Positions 50,106 through 58,387 are shown, counted from the stretch's first letter. The stretch is DNA of 64,000 nt from Prevotellaceae bacterium UBA4361 (GCA_002393575.1 DGSN01000025.1:1-64000), one strand, 5' to 3'. Numbers and translations: made by a program. Notes: generated by a model not told the origin, from the letters alone.

Positions 50106-50225
50106 TCCCCTACTCTATAATATTAAAAGAGGTGGAACTGCAATGAAATGAACCTCTTTTCTAATACCTATATATTGTAATTAATCTTTTATTTGTGAAA
50201 TAAAACAAAAAAACTATAGAAAGAT

Positions 50226-50257
50226 TTGGTTGAAAACATTTTTTTGTGTAACTTTGC
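50226..50257 (+). promoter_or_regulatory. Promoter of the DUF3825 transcript
   Basis: TTTG at 50226-50229 and TAACTTTG at 50250-50257 are 20 bases apart, a near-ideal Bacteroidetes promoter. The coding region begins 133 bases further downstream, leaving an unusually long structured leader. Confidence 0.75.
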
Positions 50258-50263
50258 ACCCGT

Positions 50264-50367
50264 AAATAAATATTTAACATATAGACATGTGGGTCTATCC
50301 ACAAACTAGTAAAATAAACAAAAGAAAGATACGTGGGACTCTCATAGAAAATTGAGGGTCCTTTTTT
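50264..50367 (+). ncRNA. Structured leader or small RNA ending in an intrinsic terminator
   Basis: From the expected transcription start (about 50264) to a terminator hairpin at 50336-50367 there are about 104 bases. Two imperfect copies of a 17-base word containing GTGGGTCT or GTGGGACT lie at 50284-50300 and 50328-50344. The first can form GTGGGTCTATCCAC or the competing pair TAGAC/GTCTA. The second supplies the left arm of the terminator. Promoter, structured RNA, terminator and then a gene 24 bases on suggests attenuation or an independent small RNA. Prediction only. Confidence 0.45.
50336..50367 (+). terminator. Intrinsic terminator inside the DUF3825 leader
   Basis: GGACTCTCA pairs fully with TGAGGGTCC (one G-U) around an 8-base loop and is followed by six T. 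It lies between the promoter and the start codon, so only transcripts that read through can make the protein. Confidence 0.75.
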
Positions 50368-50390
50368 ATTAACATAAATTATTTACAACT

Positions 50391-51188
50391 ATGACAAAAA
50401 AAACTTTTGTTTCGGCACTCTTTACATTTGCCTTCTTCCCGTCCTACGATAAGGCGGTTGAGTATTTGGCTGAGAAACTGGCAGATCCAGAAGATTGGGA
50501 TTTCTCAGATGCTAGCAAGAAAACTTATTCCATTCTAAAGAACTACCTAGAACATACTTTTAGGAAAGTACAGTCAGAAGGTAAGATTTCTTACACAACT
50601 AAGAATGACCATGCCTGTTTCAACACTGGATTGGTAACAAAAAACCTTGAACCGATATATGCACTCTTTGAGACATATAAAAAGCCAAAGGCAGGAAAAA
50701 GTAATCCTCAGTTCTGTTTCAAAGCTTTTGTGAAAGAAAGTGACATACAGTTCTTGAAGATCTTTCCAGACAACCACCCTGAGATTGCAGACTTCTTCCA
50801 AAAGCCAGAGGATTTGATTTTCAATCCTAGTTGCAAGTTAATTCCCCAGATAGACCATATCATAGGCGATAACCTTGCACGTTTTCCTGTTCACATTCAA
50901 GCATTGGATGAGAACGAAAGGCGTAGAAGACTGGAGGGAGCCATTGAGGAAGTGAAGAAAAGAGTTAAAACCAACTATAAGCTGGCTGTTCCTCAATTTT
51001 ATAACAACCATATTCAATTGCTCCTACCATTGAATCTCACTCCAGGTTCTCCCAATCCTGATCTGGCACTTGCTATCTATAAGTTAAGTCCTGACACTTA
51101 TACAGCCAGAACTTGCCTTACTCTCAAGATGGCATATAACAATGCCAGGCTGATTGTGAAACCACAAAGTGCATGGCTCAAACCGTAA
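50391..51188 (+). CDS. DUF3825 domain protein
   Basis: A 265-residue soluble protein matching the DUF3825 pattern through its length: FAFFPSYDKAVEYLAEKLAD, SILKNYLEHTFRKVQSEGKI, ACFNTGLVTKNLEPIYALFE, FFQKPEDLIFNPSCKLIPQI, DHIIGDNLARFPVHIQAL. Biochemical function is not established. Its leader holds a terminator hairpin, so expression is probably controlled by attenuation. It faces the NdpA-like gene, with a terminator between. Confidence 0.75.
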   Translation: MTKKTFVSALFTFAFFPSYDKAVEYLAEKLADPEDWDFSDASKKTYSILKNYLEHTFRKVQSEGKISYTTKNDHACFNTGLVTKNLEPIYALFETYKKPKAGKSNPQFCFKAFVKESDIQFLKIFPDNHPEIADFFQKPEDLIFNPSCKLIPQIDHIIGDNLARFPVHIQALDENERRRRLEGAIEEVKKRVKTNYKLAVPQFYNNHIQLLLPLNLTPGSPNPDLALAIYKLSPDTYTARTCLTLKMAYNNARLIVKPQSAWLKP

Positions 51189-51203
51189 AAACGGGAAAGT
51201 TTT

Positions 51204-51236
51204 CAGAAGCAGGCGAAATCGTCTGCTTCTGTTTTT
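51204..51236 (+). terminator. Terminator between DUF3825 and ndpA-like genes
   Basis: CAGAAGCAG pairs with CTGCTTCTG around a 10-base loop, followed by five T on the + strand, 15 bases after the DUF3825 stop. Confidence 0.8.
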
Positions 51237-51245
51237 ATATTATCA

Positions 51246-52262
51246 TCATTTCTCCTTTGAGAAATATAACTTATAATAGTTCAGTCCTTTACTTTCATCG
51301 AATCCTCTCTCTATAAAGCCGCCTGTTTTCAATAGATTTATCTCTGCCGTATCATCCAATTTTATAGTCTGTACCTTCTTGGGCAAGACCACTGCCTTTT
51401 TATCTACATCGAAACTGTTATAGAACTTTATACCCTCCTTTTCTTCATAAACTCGGCAATACTCAGAGAACATATTAACCACATCCTTATCCTCAAAGAC
51501 CTTTTCGGCTGCTAGTTTAATTTGGAACACCTCAGATGATTTTACCTGTTCCGTCCATCTGTTAAGCAGACTAACCTGTTCTTCTTTTGTCATCTCTACC
51601 CTATCTTTGAGTGTTTCGTTCACAAACGACTGGAACACTAGTATTGCGGCCTTCGACTGACTGTAAGAATTTGACATCTGAACTACCCCTAAAAAGTCCT
51701 GTTTCCAGAACTTAGTTTCCTTACTCGTATCTATCAGATAACATTTAGGCATCTTCTCCGCAAATACAATCATACAAGCCTTGTCTATTCTGTTCGATGA
51801 GAAGCCATTCTTAATTGCAAACTGCATATTTCCCTTTTCATCCAGATAAGTTTCAATAAACTCACTTTTCTGCTCAATTTTAAAGATTCCCAATCCATCA
51901 TAATAAGAGTCTCCCATTACTACATCCGAAATCTTCGCCACAAATAAATCCCCATCTTTAATCGATGGTAATGTAGAAACTGCCTGTAGATGACGAAATA
52001 CATCCTGTGAACATTTCACAAAATTCTCGTTGTTCAGCATCTTCAAGGCTGTCTGATAGATAATATTATACGACAAATCTACTGGATGCGAAAAACTATA
52101 TTCTGCCTTCACATTTGCAAATGGTTTGATAAAGAATTCTTTTAAAACATTCGAATCCAACTCCAAAATATTCATCAATGCATTATTTAGCAAACTCTTT
52201 GTCGGGTCAATACTAAAATGATGGCAAATTATCTTATCTATGTACGCCTCTTTTAATTCCAT
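51246..52262 (-). CDS. Nucleoid-associated protein, NdpA/YejK (NA37) family
   Basis: A 338-residue protein of the Bacteroidetes NdpA group. Family segments are the start KEAYIDKIICHHF, LNNALMNILELDSNVLKEFF, YYDGLGIFKIEQKSEFIETY, IDKACMIVFAEK, and the C-terminus IERGFDESKGLNYYKLYFSK. NA37 proteins associate with nucleoid DNA; their role is not well defined. It is the last gene of a three-gene minus-strand operon and starts 10 bases inside the end of the membrane-protein gene, indicating translational coupling. The partnership with the two upstream unknowns is unusual and suggests a DNA-related component of a larger system. Confidence 0.85.
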   Translation of the reverse strand: MELKEAYIDKIICHHFSIDPTKSLLNNALMNILELDSNVLKEFFIKPFANVKAEYSFSHPVDLSYNIIYQTALKMLNNENFVKCSQDVFRHLQAVSTLPSIKDGDLFVAKISDVVMGDSYYDGLGIFKIEQKSEFIETYLDEKGNMQFAIKNGFSSNRIDKACMIVFAEKMPKCYLIDTSKETKFWKQDFLGVVQMSNSYSQSKAAILVFQSFVNETLKDRVEMTKEEQVSLLNRWTEQVKSSEVFQIKLAAEKVFEDKDVVNMFSEYCRVYEEKEGIKFYNSFDVDKKAVVLPKKVQTIKLDDTAEINLLKTGGFIERGFDESKGLNYYKLYFSKEK

Positions 52263-52918
52263 ATTTCAAACTTCTTTTTATTAATTAATACTTGGAGTAA
52301 ACTACTCACTGAGTATGTCGTAAAATAAAACACCTTTATTGTTAGTACGATGACTACTATCCTATATAACACACATAACATCAAATGTGAGAATAGTTTA
52401 ATATTGCTCCATGAAAGGCCACTAATGGATTCCACGAATTCGTAATCCCTCACATCAAGGTTAAACCATCCCTTCCAGAAAATATTGGGTATCAAAAGCA
52501 ATATCACCAATGTTGAGAGAAGTATAATAAGTCCTATTGTATAGAAAAACCTAACGGTATAGTTATGCTCTTGTTTGATTTTGACATTCTTTCTAGAATC
52601 TCTTCTCTGCTCTGCAGGCACATTGTCTTCTTCAGCTGGTGTAAGTATACGTTCCGTATCTAATTTGTCAAACACAAAGCATAACACTGTCACAAAGAAT
52701 CCAACAAAAATGGCAAAGATATCCTTGATATAGTCAATGAAACCATCGCTTAGCCCTTGTGGAAGGAATGCCACTATGACACAGGCAATCCCCCAGAATG
52801 CCAACTTATATACAATCAGGTTCCCTTTTGGGAAGGACTTTCCGTTAATGTCCTTCGCTAATACGCTATTGGCTCTTTGGAAATAGCGTCTAAGCGTTAT
52901 CATCCACTCTTTCAACAT
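52253..52918 (-). CDS. Four-helix membrane protein of unknown function
   Basis: A 221-residue protein with hydrophobic helices at about 36-55, 65-84, 125-148 and 176-201. A charged cytosolic loop (PAEEDNVPAEQRRDSRKNVK) lies between helices 2 and 3. The N-terminus is basic and cytosolic. No signal peptide or recognised family. It starts 29 bases inside the end of the upstream gene and its own end overlaps the NdpA-like gene, so all three are coupled. The layout (two helices, charged loop, two helices) is the same as in the 151-residue protein at 63369-63824, which also follows a cytosolic unknown. Membrane effector or anchor is the plausible role, by inference. Confidence 0.75.
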   Translation of the reverse strand: MLKEWMITLRRYFQRANSVLAKDINGKSFPKGNLIVYKLAFWGIACVIVAFLPQGLSDGFIDYIKDIFAIFVGFFVTVLCFVFDKLDTERILTPAEEDNVPAEQRRDSRKNVKIKQEHNYTVRFFYTIGLIILLSTLVILLLIPNIFWKGWFNLDVRDYEFVESISGLSWSNIKLFSHLMLCVLYRIVVIVLTIKVFYFTTYSVSSLLQVLINKKKFEIWN

Positions 52919-53927
52919 TCATGTCTGGTCTTATCTCAGGCAATATCTGAGTGTTAAACAAATTATGGCAAAACGTATTCAGACTGTTGAATACAGGTGT
53001 ACCGTCATCACCTATTGGTACCCTATCCTTCAAAAAGACTGCTGGAAGAAGTTCTTCGTCTCTATTGTTCCAATCAAAAGTCTTAGTAGAGTTTGCGTCA
53101 TCGTTCTTGGTACTTACAGTACATTTTTCAAATTCATCCAGCCCTCGGTTTATAGCTTGTGTGCCAAATCGTCTTCTTACAAAGAAATTTCGGATACTAT
53201 CAAGTAATTCAAGATTTGCTTTAGCCTCACCTTTAGGTGTTAAAATAATTTTTACTTCATACTCGTTTGCATATTCTTTCAACGGGTCTTCATCCTCCAA
53301 ATCAGCACTAAGCTCATTATTCACAAAAGTCATTGACTTCAGCACAGCCCCATCCTTATACTCATCTCTAAAATGCTTAGGAACGAATGCTTTCATAATA
53401 GGCTTCTTGTAGTCTCCCATTTGGAATAATTCTGCCACATACTTCCTGTATGCCTGCGTAATAGTGTCTTCGGAACTGTCAGAATGTACCATCACAAAAC
53501 CTTCGTTATGGTTTAATGGCAAATAAAGAAACACATAGTAGTATTGCAGTACTGGCTGAGTAGACAAAATGTTAGATGCGTTGTCCTTCTGAACAAGATT
53601 TGTAAGAATACGTTCTTTTCCAAAAGGTCCTCCGTTCACTACTCCCGATATAATACAGTCTGGATATTTTGGCTGAGGACGTTCATCAAAATGTTTGTTT
53701 ATTCTTTTGTTCCCAATAAGTGTTACAACTTTCTTCAAACTATCGTTTTTCTCAAAGTCTTTCAGAGGTTTTTCCATTACATACTTATATAGAGCTGCAA
53801 AGATTGTATTATCTTGCTGCCTTCTCGTAGCCTTTCCATTCTCCACCATGAATTGTCTGAATGTCTTATATTGCTCAGTTTTGTGGTTAAGTTTAAATCT
53901 GAAAAATTCTAACTTTGGATTTGACAT
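52890..53927 (-). CDS. Unknown cytosolic protein, first gene of the three-gene operon
   Basis: A 345-residue soluble protein without signal or membrane segments. It starts MSNPKLEFFRFKLNHKTEQY; an ATG 24 codons upstream is possible. The centre has a beta-rich segment LQYYYVFLYLPLNHNEGFVM followed by an amphipathic helix ITQAYRKYVAELF. A second beta segment EYEVKIILTPKGEAKANLEL follows, and the tail is acidic. I recognise no family. It resembles the 314-residue protein at 62428 in order of these elements, and both genes are followed by overlapping four-helix membrane-protein genes. It may be a sensor acting with the membrane partner; that is inference. Confidence 0.72.
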   Translation of the reverse strand: MSNPKLEFFRFKLNHKTEQYKTFRQFMVENGKATRRQQDNTIFAALYKYVMEKPLKDFEKNDSLKKVVTLIGNKRINKHFDERPQPKYPDCIISGVVNGGPFGKERILTNLVQKDNASNILSTQPVLQYYYVFLYLPLNHNEGFVMVHSDSSEDTITQAYRKYVAELFQMGDYKKPIMKAFVPKHFRDEYKDGAVLKSMTFVNNELSADLEDEDPLKEYANEYEVKIILTPKGEAKANLELLDSIRNFFVRRRFGTQAINRGLDEFEKCTVSTKNDDANSTKTFDWNNRDEELLPAVFLKDRVPIGDDGTPVFNSLNTFCHNLFNTQILPEIRPDMNVERVDDNA

Positions 53928-54480
53928 AGTCTGTATTTTTTTATTTATCTTTACTACTATTACATTTATTGGGTTTCTTGTCTGTAGCGATTCTGCCACG
54001 ACTTTTCTTGTCCCGTTTGTTACAACGTCAAAACGATCTCACTACCCTTTCCTTCACTTCACTCCAGCCACCTTTTCTCCAACTAGACCACTATTTTTCA
54101 ACGTTTCACGTAACGAATATCAGTCATTACGCTTTCAAAAACATAATCCCATTCTATTCAGTTGCAAATTTAGTAATAAAACGGCAAAAATCAATTCATT
54201 ACCCATAACTTTTATCAATTATTTGCAGTTTTACCCACTACTTCCGCAAATAATAGGCAAACCAATCTGTATTAGGAGTATATTATATGATATACAATTC
54301 TTCAATTTGATACGGAAGGAACGCCAAATTTATGTCTTTTTTACAAATTCGGATAATTTGTGGTTTATCTCTGTCGCTCATTCTTGTACCCTTTGATAAC
54401 AAGCGTCCTTTGGCCGAGCGAATTCTTAACTTTCTCCTGTAACATTTTCGCTTTCTACCTACCATATAAATAGAAAAGAA
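53928..54480. other. AT-rich region between the three-gene operon and the IS element
   Basis: No gene is supported. A minus-strand TAAATTTG (complement of 54165-54172) is a possible promoter with a leader of about 240 bases. The last part (54437-54480) is the left half of a sequence found uninterrupted at 58474-58523; the IS separates it from its right half at 55805-55824. Open frames on either strand here have no family features. Confidence 0.45.
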
Positions 54481-54575
54481 CACTACTGTCCCGTCAAATC
54501 GGGCTAATCGCTCTTTGAAATAATTGAAATTCAGTCTTTTACAAGCACTTTTGAGGGTGCGATGATTTGAATTCG

Positions 54576-54583
54576 TATCTTTG
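54576..54583 (+). promoter_or_regulatory. -7 box of the IS transposase
   Basis: TATCTTTG, 22 bases before the ATG at 54606, with TTTG 22 bases further upstream (54550-54553). Confidence 0.5.
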
Positions 54584-54605
54584 CAGTCAAAACAGACGGC
54601 TGCAT

Positions 54606-55768
54606 ATGAACAAATCAAAATACGTCTTCGCTCAATTGATAGAGTTTTTGGATAGCGACAAGTTCCGTCACCTTGTTGACAAGTACGATGGGAATCGCTA
54701 CGTCAAGCATTTCACTTGTTGGAATCAACTCCTCGCTCTGATGTTCGGACAACTCAGTAATCGTGAGAGCCTGCGTGACTTGATTGTTGCCTTGGAGGCT
54801 CATCAGTCAAAACGCTATCATCTCGGCTTAGGCCGGGAGCCTATCGCTAAGACGACTTTTGCCACAGCCAACCAGAATCGTGACTATCACATCTTCGAAG
54901 AGTTTGCGTTCTAAATGATGGATCTGGCTCGCAGTAAACGTGTCGTAGACATCTTCAAGCTCAAAGGCAAGGTATATGCATTCGACTCAACGACGATTCC
55001 ACTCTGTCTGTCAGTCTTCTGGTGGGCAAAGTTCCGCAAGAAGAAAGGTGGCATCAAGGCACATGTCCTGTATGATTTGGAATCACAGGTCCCTGCTTTT
55101 TCCACATCACCACAGCGTCTGTCCACGATTCGAAGGCTATGAATGAAATTCCTTATGAATCAGGCTCTTACTACGTGTTCGACCGTGGCTACAATGCCTT
55201 CGGGGAACTCTATCACATCCATCAGCATGAGTCATTCTTCATAGTCCGGGCAAAGAAAAACTTGCAGTACAAGTGTATGAAATGGCGGAGAAGGATGTCT
55301 CGAAACGTGTTAACTGATTCCGAGATTATGCTGACGGATTACATCACTTCAAAGAAGTACAAAGAGAAGCTCAGACTGGTCAAGTTCTATGATGAGGAGC
55401 AAGGACGTGAGTTCTCTTTCCTCACCAATGCCTTTCATCTGTCCTCGCTTGAGGTTGCCAACCTCTATAAGAACAGGTGGCAGATAGAGCTCTTCTTCAA
55501 GTGGCTGAAGCAGCATCTGAAGATCAAGAAATTCTGGGGCAAAACAGAGAATGCCGTCAGGATTCAAATCAGTGCAGCCATCATTGCCTATTGTCTGGTT
55601 GCCATCGTGCAACATGATATGCGACTGGAGCGTTCGACCTACGAGGTCTTGCAAATCCTCAGCATCTCACTGACAGACAAAACCCCTTTGAAAGAGTTGT
55701 TTGAAAAGACTAAATTCAACGATATCAAAGAACAATTTGGTCCCCTTATTCCGGGTCTATTTGATTAA
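54606..55768 (+). pseudogene. DDE transposase of the IS4 superfamily, interrupted twice
   Basis: The first part (DUF4372 domain, NKSKYVFAQLIEFLDSDKFR onward) ends at a TAA at 54912-54914, where relatives have an aromatic residue in EEFA-x-MMDLARSKR. The second part carries the first catalytic Asp (YAFDSTTIPLCL) and then loses frame near 55098, where one base is missing in a CTTTTT run; one frame over the sequence continues FFHITTASVHDSKAMNEIPY. The third part carries the second Asp (FDRGYNAFGEL) and the Y-x2-R-x3-E region (YKNRWQIELFFKWLKQH). Two lesions make it non-functional as a single protein. Confidence 0.85.
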
Positions 55769-55846
55769 TATTTAACTCGTCCCAATTTTAACGGGACACT
55801 AATGAGGAAAGAAATAAATATCTTTGTGTTTCTCGATGATTATTTG

Positions 55847-55854
55847 TACCTTTG
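55847..55854 (+). promoter_or_regulatory. -7 box of the Crp/Fnr gene
   Basis: TACCTTTG, 16 bases before the ATG at 55871. It lies outside the IS, 43 bases past its right end, so the gene retains its own promoter. Confidence 0.6.
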
Positions 55855-55870
55855 TAGCCAAAAGATACAA

Positions 55871-56446
55871 ATGGAACAGAAATTCAACAATAATCGATTG
55901 GATTTGCAGGTGCTACGGGAGTTCTGCGAACGGGAGGGTGAGGAAATTGCTTACCGCAAGGGTGACCAACTGGAACGAGAGGGTGATCCGGCACGGTGGT
56001 TCGCTTTTGTCACTGAAGGATGTTTCAAATATGTTAAATATGGTATGAGCGATGACAAGGCACATATCACGTGGTTCTCGTTTGAGGGTGAGTTCGTGTG
56101 CGACTACCCCACATTTCTCTATGGCCGTCCGTCACAGGCCACAATTGAGGCTATGGCGCCCAGTCGCGTACTGAAGGTTACGGGCCAGCAACTGGAACAA
56201 TTCTTCAATCAAAACATGGAAACGATGAAACTACGAGTCATGATTGGCGAGCACATTCTCTGCCAATTCCGTTCGCGTTATCTTGACCTCCATTGTACTA
56301 CGCCCCGTGAACGCTACGAGATGTTGCTGCAACGTTGTCCTGGTATCATGGAGTTTCTTGACTTACAAGACATCGCCTCGTTCTTGAACGTCCATCCAAA
56401 TACTGTCAGCAAAATACGGCGTGACATTACATATGGCGACAAATAA
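55871..56446 (+). CDS. Crp/Fnr-family transcriptional regulator
   Basis: A 191-residue regulator with a cyclic-nucleotide-binding-like beta barrel (about 25-110, including YRKGDQLEREGDPARWFAFV) and a C-terminal winged helix ending LQDIASFLNVHPNTVSKIRR. The usual cAMP-contact residues are not evident, as in most Bacteroidetes members. The start at 55871 is supported by the paralogue at 63854, which begins with the same MEQKF. A terminator follows. Its target genes are unknown; the neighbouring GNAT gene has its own promoter. Confidence 0.87.
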   Translation: MEQKFNNNRLDLQVLREFCEREGEEIAYRKGDQLEREGDPARWFAFVTEGCFKYVKYGMSDDKAHITWFSFEGEFVCDYPTFLYGRPSQATIEAMAPSRVLKVTGQQLEQFFNQNMETMKLRVMIGEHILCQFRSRYLDLHCTTPRERYEMLLQRCPGIMEFLDLQDIASFLNVHPNTVSKIRRDITYGDK

Positions 56447-56493
56447 TAGTCTATAACAGATAGAAACTCTCAACCTAAGTTGAGACATTTCCC

Positions 56494-56533
56494 CTTGGCT
56501 TTCACATTTCGAACTAAGCCAAGAGTTTTTTTT
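56494..56533 (+). terminator. Terminator after the Crp/Fnr gene
   Basis: CTTGGCTT pairs with AAGCCAAG around a 14-base loop and is followed by AG and eight T. A second small hairpin TCTCAACCTAAGTTGAGA lies just before it (56468-56485). Confidence 0.85.
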
Positions 56534-56544
56534 GTGCTTTTTTG

Positions 56545-56552
56545 TAACTTTG
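56545..56552 (+). promoter_or_regulatory. -7 box of the GNAT gene
   Basis: TAACTTTG, 32 bases before the ATG at 56584, directly after the preceding terminator. Confidence 0.6.
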
Positions 56553-56583
56553 TGGCTCAAATAAGCTATATGAATATCTGAAA

Positions 56584-57075
56584 ATGGAACTAAGACATTG
56601 GACGCTGTCAGACGCAATGGAACTGACAAGCCTGTGTAATGCAGTTGACAGGCATCACCTTTCAGACCGCCTGCCCAATCCTTATACAGAAAAGGATGCG
56701 GAAGAATGGTTGAAGATGGTTACCGATAATGATACAATTACCGGTATCTATCGGGCTATTGTATGCGATAGGAAACTCATAGGCAGCATATCGGTTGAGA
56801 AGAAAGATGATGATGCAGAAATCGGTTATATGCTTCTCAACGAATATAAAAACAAAGGTATAGCAACGGAAGCTGTAAAACAGGTATGCACTATTGCATT
56901 CAAGGTCTTATCGTTTGAACAAATAACGGCCAATGTCTTTCAGCCAAACATTGCTTCAATAAGGGTGCTACTGAAGAATGGCTTCAAGTATAAAGGTACT
57001 ATACCAAATGCTGTCATAAAGGATGGGAATGTTTCTGACTTGCTCATTTACGTATTGACAAAAGAAACAAGATAA
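56584..57075 (+). CDS. GNAT acetyltransferase, RimJ/RimL-like
   Basis: A 163-residue acetyltransferase of the RimJ/RimL-type group. The N-terminal LRHWTLSDAMELTSLCN matches the family start. The acetyl-CoA loop region reads MLLNEYKNKGIATEAVKQ, followed by ITANVFQPNIASIRVLLKNG. It transfers an acetyl group to an N-terminal or side-chain amine, or to a small molecule; the substrate is unknown. The next small gene begins 21 bases downstream. Confidence 0.87.
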   Translation: MELRHWTLSDAMELTSLCNAVDRHHLSDRLPNPYTEKDAEEWLKMVTDNDTITGIYRAIVCDRKLIGSISVEKKDDDAEIGYMLLNEYKNKGIATEAVKQVCTIAFKVLSFEQITANVFQPNIASIRVLLKNGFKYKGTIPNAVIKDGNVSDLLIYVLTKETR

Positions 57076-57095
57076 AGCATAATCAATATAAATCA

Positions 57096-57395
57096 ATGAA
57101 CAAGAAAACCATCATCACCATTCTGCTCGCCATCGTCTGGGTGGCGGGACAAGGGCAGATACCAAAAGATAGTTGCTCTATTCCAAAGGATTCACTTTGT
57201 CAAAAAAGAATAGCCAAGTCCGATACTGTAAACTGTCCTTTGGACAAACTATTTCTTTTAAAGGCAAATGTCACGAATAAAGAGGAATGTAAGAGTAATT
57301 TGCCAAAGACAGCCCTCCCTAAGAATGATATTTATAGAGAGAAATTCATGAGTCTTCAATTGATAAACATGATAGGTAGTCATTGGTCCCGATGA
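57096..57395 (+). CDS. Small exported protein of unknown function
   Basis: A 99-residue protein with a clear signal peptide (MNKKTIITILLAIVWVAGQG, cleavage near residue 20) and a short mature part containing three or four cysteines (DSCSIPKDSLCQKR, NCPLDKL, KEECKS). The signal peptide resembles those of thiol-disulphide proteins exported by Bacteroidetes, but no thioredoxin domain follows, so it may be a truncated gene. It ends 48 bases before lgt and is probably in one transcript with the GNAT gene and lgt. Confidence 0.55.
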   Translation: MNKKTIITILLAIVWVAGQGQIPKDSCSIPKDSLCQKRIAKSDTVNCPLDKLFLLKANVTNKEECKSNLPKTALPKNDIYREKFMSLQLINMIGSHWSR

Positions 57396-57443
57396 AAGAC
57401 CTGTTTTTTCACGGACAACGTATTCAAATAATCCGAGAAGACT

Positions 57444-58313
57444 ATGCTTTATATTGACTGGCAACCCTCGATAGAGGTTTTTCGTGTAGGGATATTCTCT
57501 TTAAAGTGGTATTCTCTGTTGTGGATGTTTGGTTTGATGATTGCTTATATGATTGTTAAACGCCTATACAAACAACAGGGGATACCTGAAGAGAAGTTTT
57601 ACCCTCAGTTCTTTTATTGCTTTATAGGTGTGCTGGCTGGTGCACGCCTGGGGCATTGTATCTTTTATCAGCCAGATTATTTCCTAGCCAGCGGAAAGGG
57701 AATCATCGAGATGTTCCTGCCCATTCATATACAGGATAACGGCTCATGGTCGTATATAGGTTATCGGGGATTGGCTTCACACGGTGGCACTATAGGCCTT
57801 TTCGTCGCTTTGGCATTCTATTGGAGGAAGGAAAATCTCAAACCCATGATGGTGTTAGATAATGTCGCCATTGCCGCTCCTGTCACGGCTTGTTGTATTC
57901 GTCTGGGCAACCTGATGAATTCTGAAATCATCGGAAAGACTACCGATGTGCCGTGGGCTTTTATCTTCCATAGCCAAGAGGCGATGGTAAGCGGAGAACT
58001 GGTTCCACGTCATCCGGCACAACTCTATGAAGCCTTGGCCTACCTTCTAATCTTTGCCATTGGCGTTTTCCATTATCAGTATTGGCGCAAATCCCAACAC
58101 TCGAGGACGACACCACCTATCGCTGTTGGGTCGGGATTCTATTTCGGATACTGTATCGCAACAATATTTACCTTTCGTTTCTTCGTTGAATTTCTGAAAA
58201 AAGAACAAGTGGATTTCGAACAAGGCATGTGTCTTGATATGGGACAGTTGCTGAGCATTCCTTTAGTACTTTTTGGCTTATGGTGTATGATAAATGAACA
58301 TGCGCTCAATTGA
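57444..58313 (+). CDS. lgt: Prolipoprotein diacylglyceryl transferase
   Basis: A 289-residue inner-membrane enzyme with seven hydrophobic helices that transfers diacylglycerol from phosphatidylglycerol to the lipobox Cys. Key motifs are present: VLAGARLGHCIFYQPDYF, GYRGLASHGGTIGL (catalytic His-Gly-Gly region), the signature IRLGNLMNSEIIG, VPRHPAQLYEAL and the late GMCLDMGQLLSIPL. Lgt is normally a core gene, so its position inside an accessory region is notable; a second copy elsewhere cannot be excluded. A terminator follows. Confidence 0.93.
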   Translation: MLYIDWQPSIEVFRVGIFSLKWYSLLWMFGLMIAYMIVKRLYKQQGIPEEKFYPQFFYCFIGVLAGARLGHCIFYQPDYFLASGKGIIEMFLPIHIQDNGSWSYIGYRGLASHGGTIGLFVALAFYWRKENLKPMMVLDNVAIAAPVTACCIRLGNLMNSEIIGKTTDVPWAFIFHSQEAMVSGELVPRHPAQLYEALAYLLIFAIGVFHYQYWRKSQHSRTTPPIAVGSGFYFGYCIATIFTFRFFVEFLKKEQVDFEQGMCLDMGQLLSIPLVLFGLWCMINEHALN

Positions 58314-58387
58314 AAATCGCTTGCTACAGAAAGGACGCAAGAACAAGAAAAATAGCGCCACTTCATTTAAGTAGTTTAAGACTTTCA

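Larger units (their letters stand above)
49824..50390. other. 567-base region before the DUF3825 gene
   Basis: Contains a 44-codon frame (49971-50105) with higher GC than its surroundings, a promoter (50226-50257) and a structured leader ending in a terminator hairpin (50264-50367). Otherwise AT-rich without genes. Confidence 0.5.
54481..55804 (+). mobile_element. IS4-type insertion sequence with decayed transposase
   Basis: The ends are inverted repeats: CACTACTGTCCC at 54481 and, on the other strand, CATTAGTGTCCC from 55804 inward, both continuing with a CGTCAAAT/CGTTAAAAT-like stretch before GGG. Flanking duplications AGAAAAGAA (54472-54480) and AGGAAAGAA (55805-55813) match at 8 of 9 bases. 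Element length is 1324 bases. A sequence resembling the empty site lies at 58474-58523. The transposase is interrupted, so the copy is probably immobile unless a related enzyme acts on it. Confidence 0.85.

Noticed and set aside
51246..53927. Named Kiwa system
   Set aside because: A four-helix membrane protein with a cytosolic partner is reminiscent, but the soluble protein shows no DUF4868 likeness that I can see and an NdpA-like third gene is not part of Kiwa.
53695..54396. 233-codon open frame on the + strand
   Set aside because: It overlaps the start of the three-gene operon on the other strand and AT-rich intergenic DNA. Its Phe/Ser-rich composition is typical of such shadows.
54283..54618. 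111-codon minus-strand frame across the left end of the IS
   Set aside because: It crosses the IS border and has no family features. Its resemblance to a frame at 58278-58553 merely reflects the duplicated leader block.
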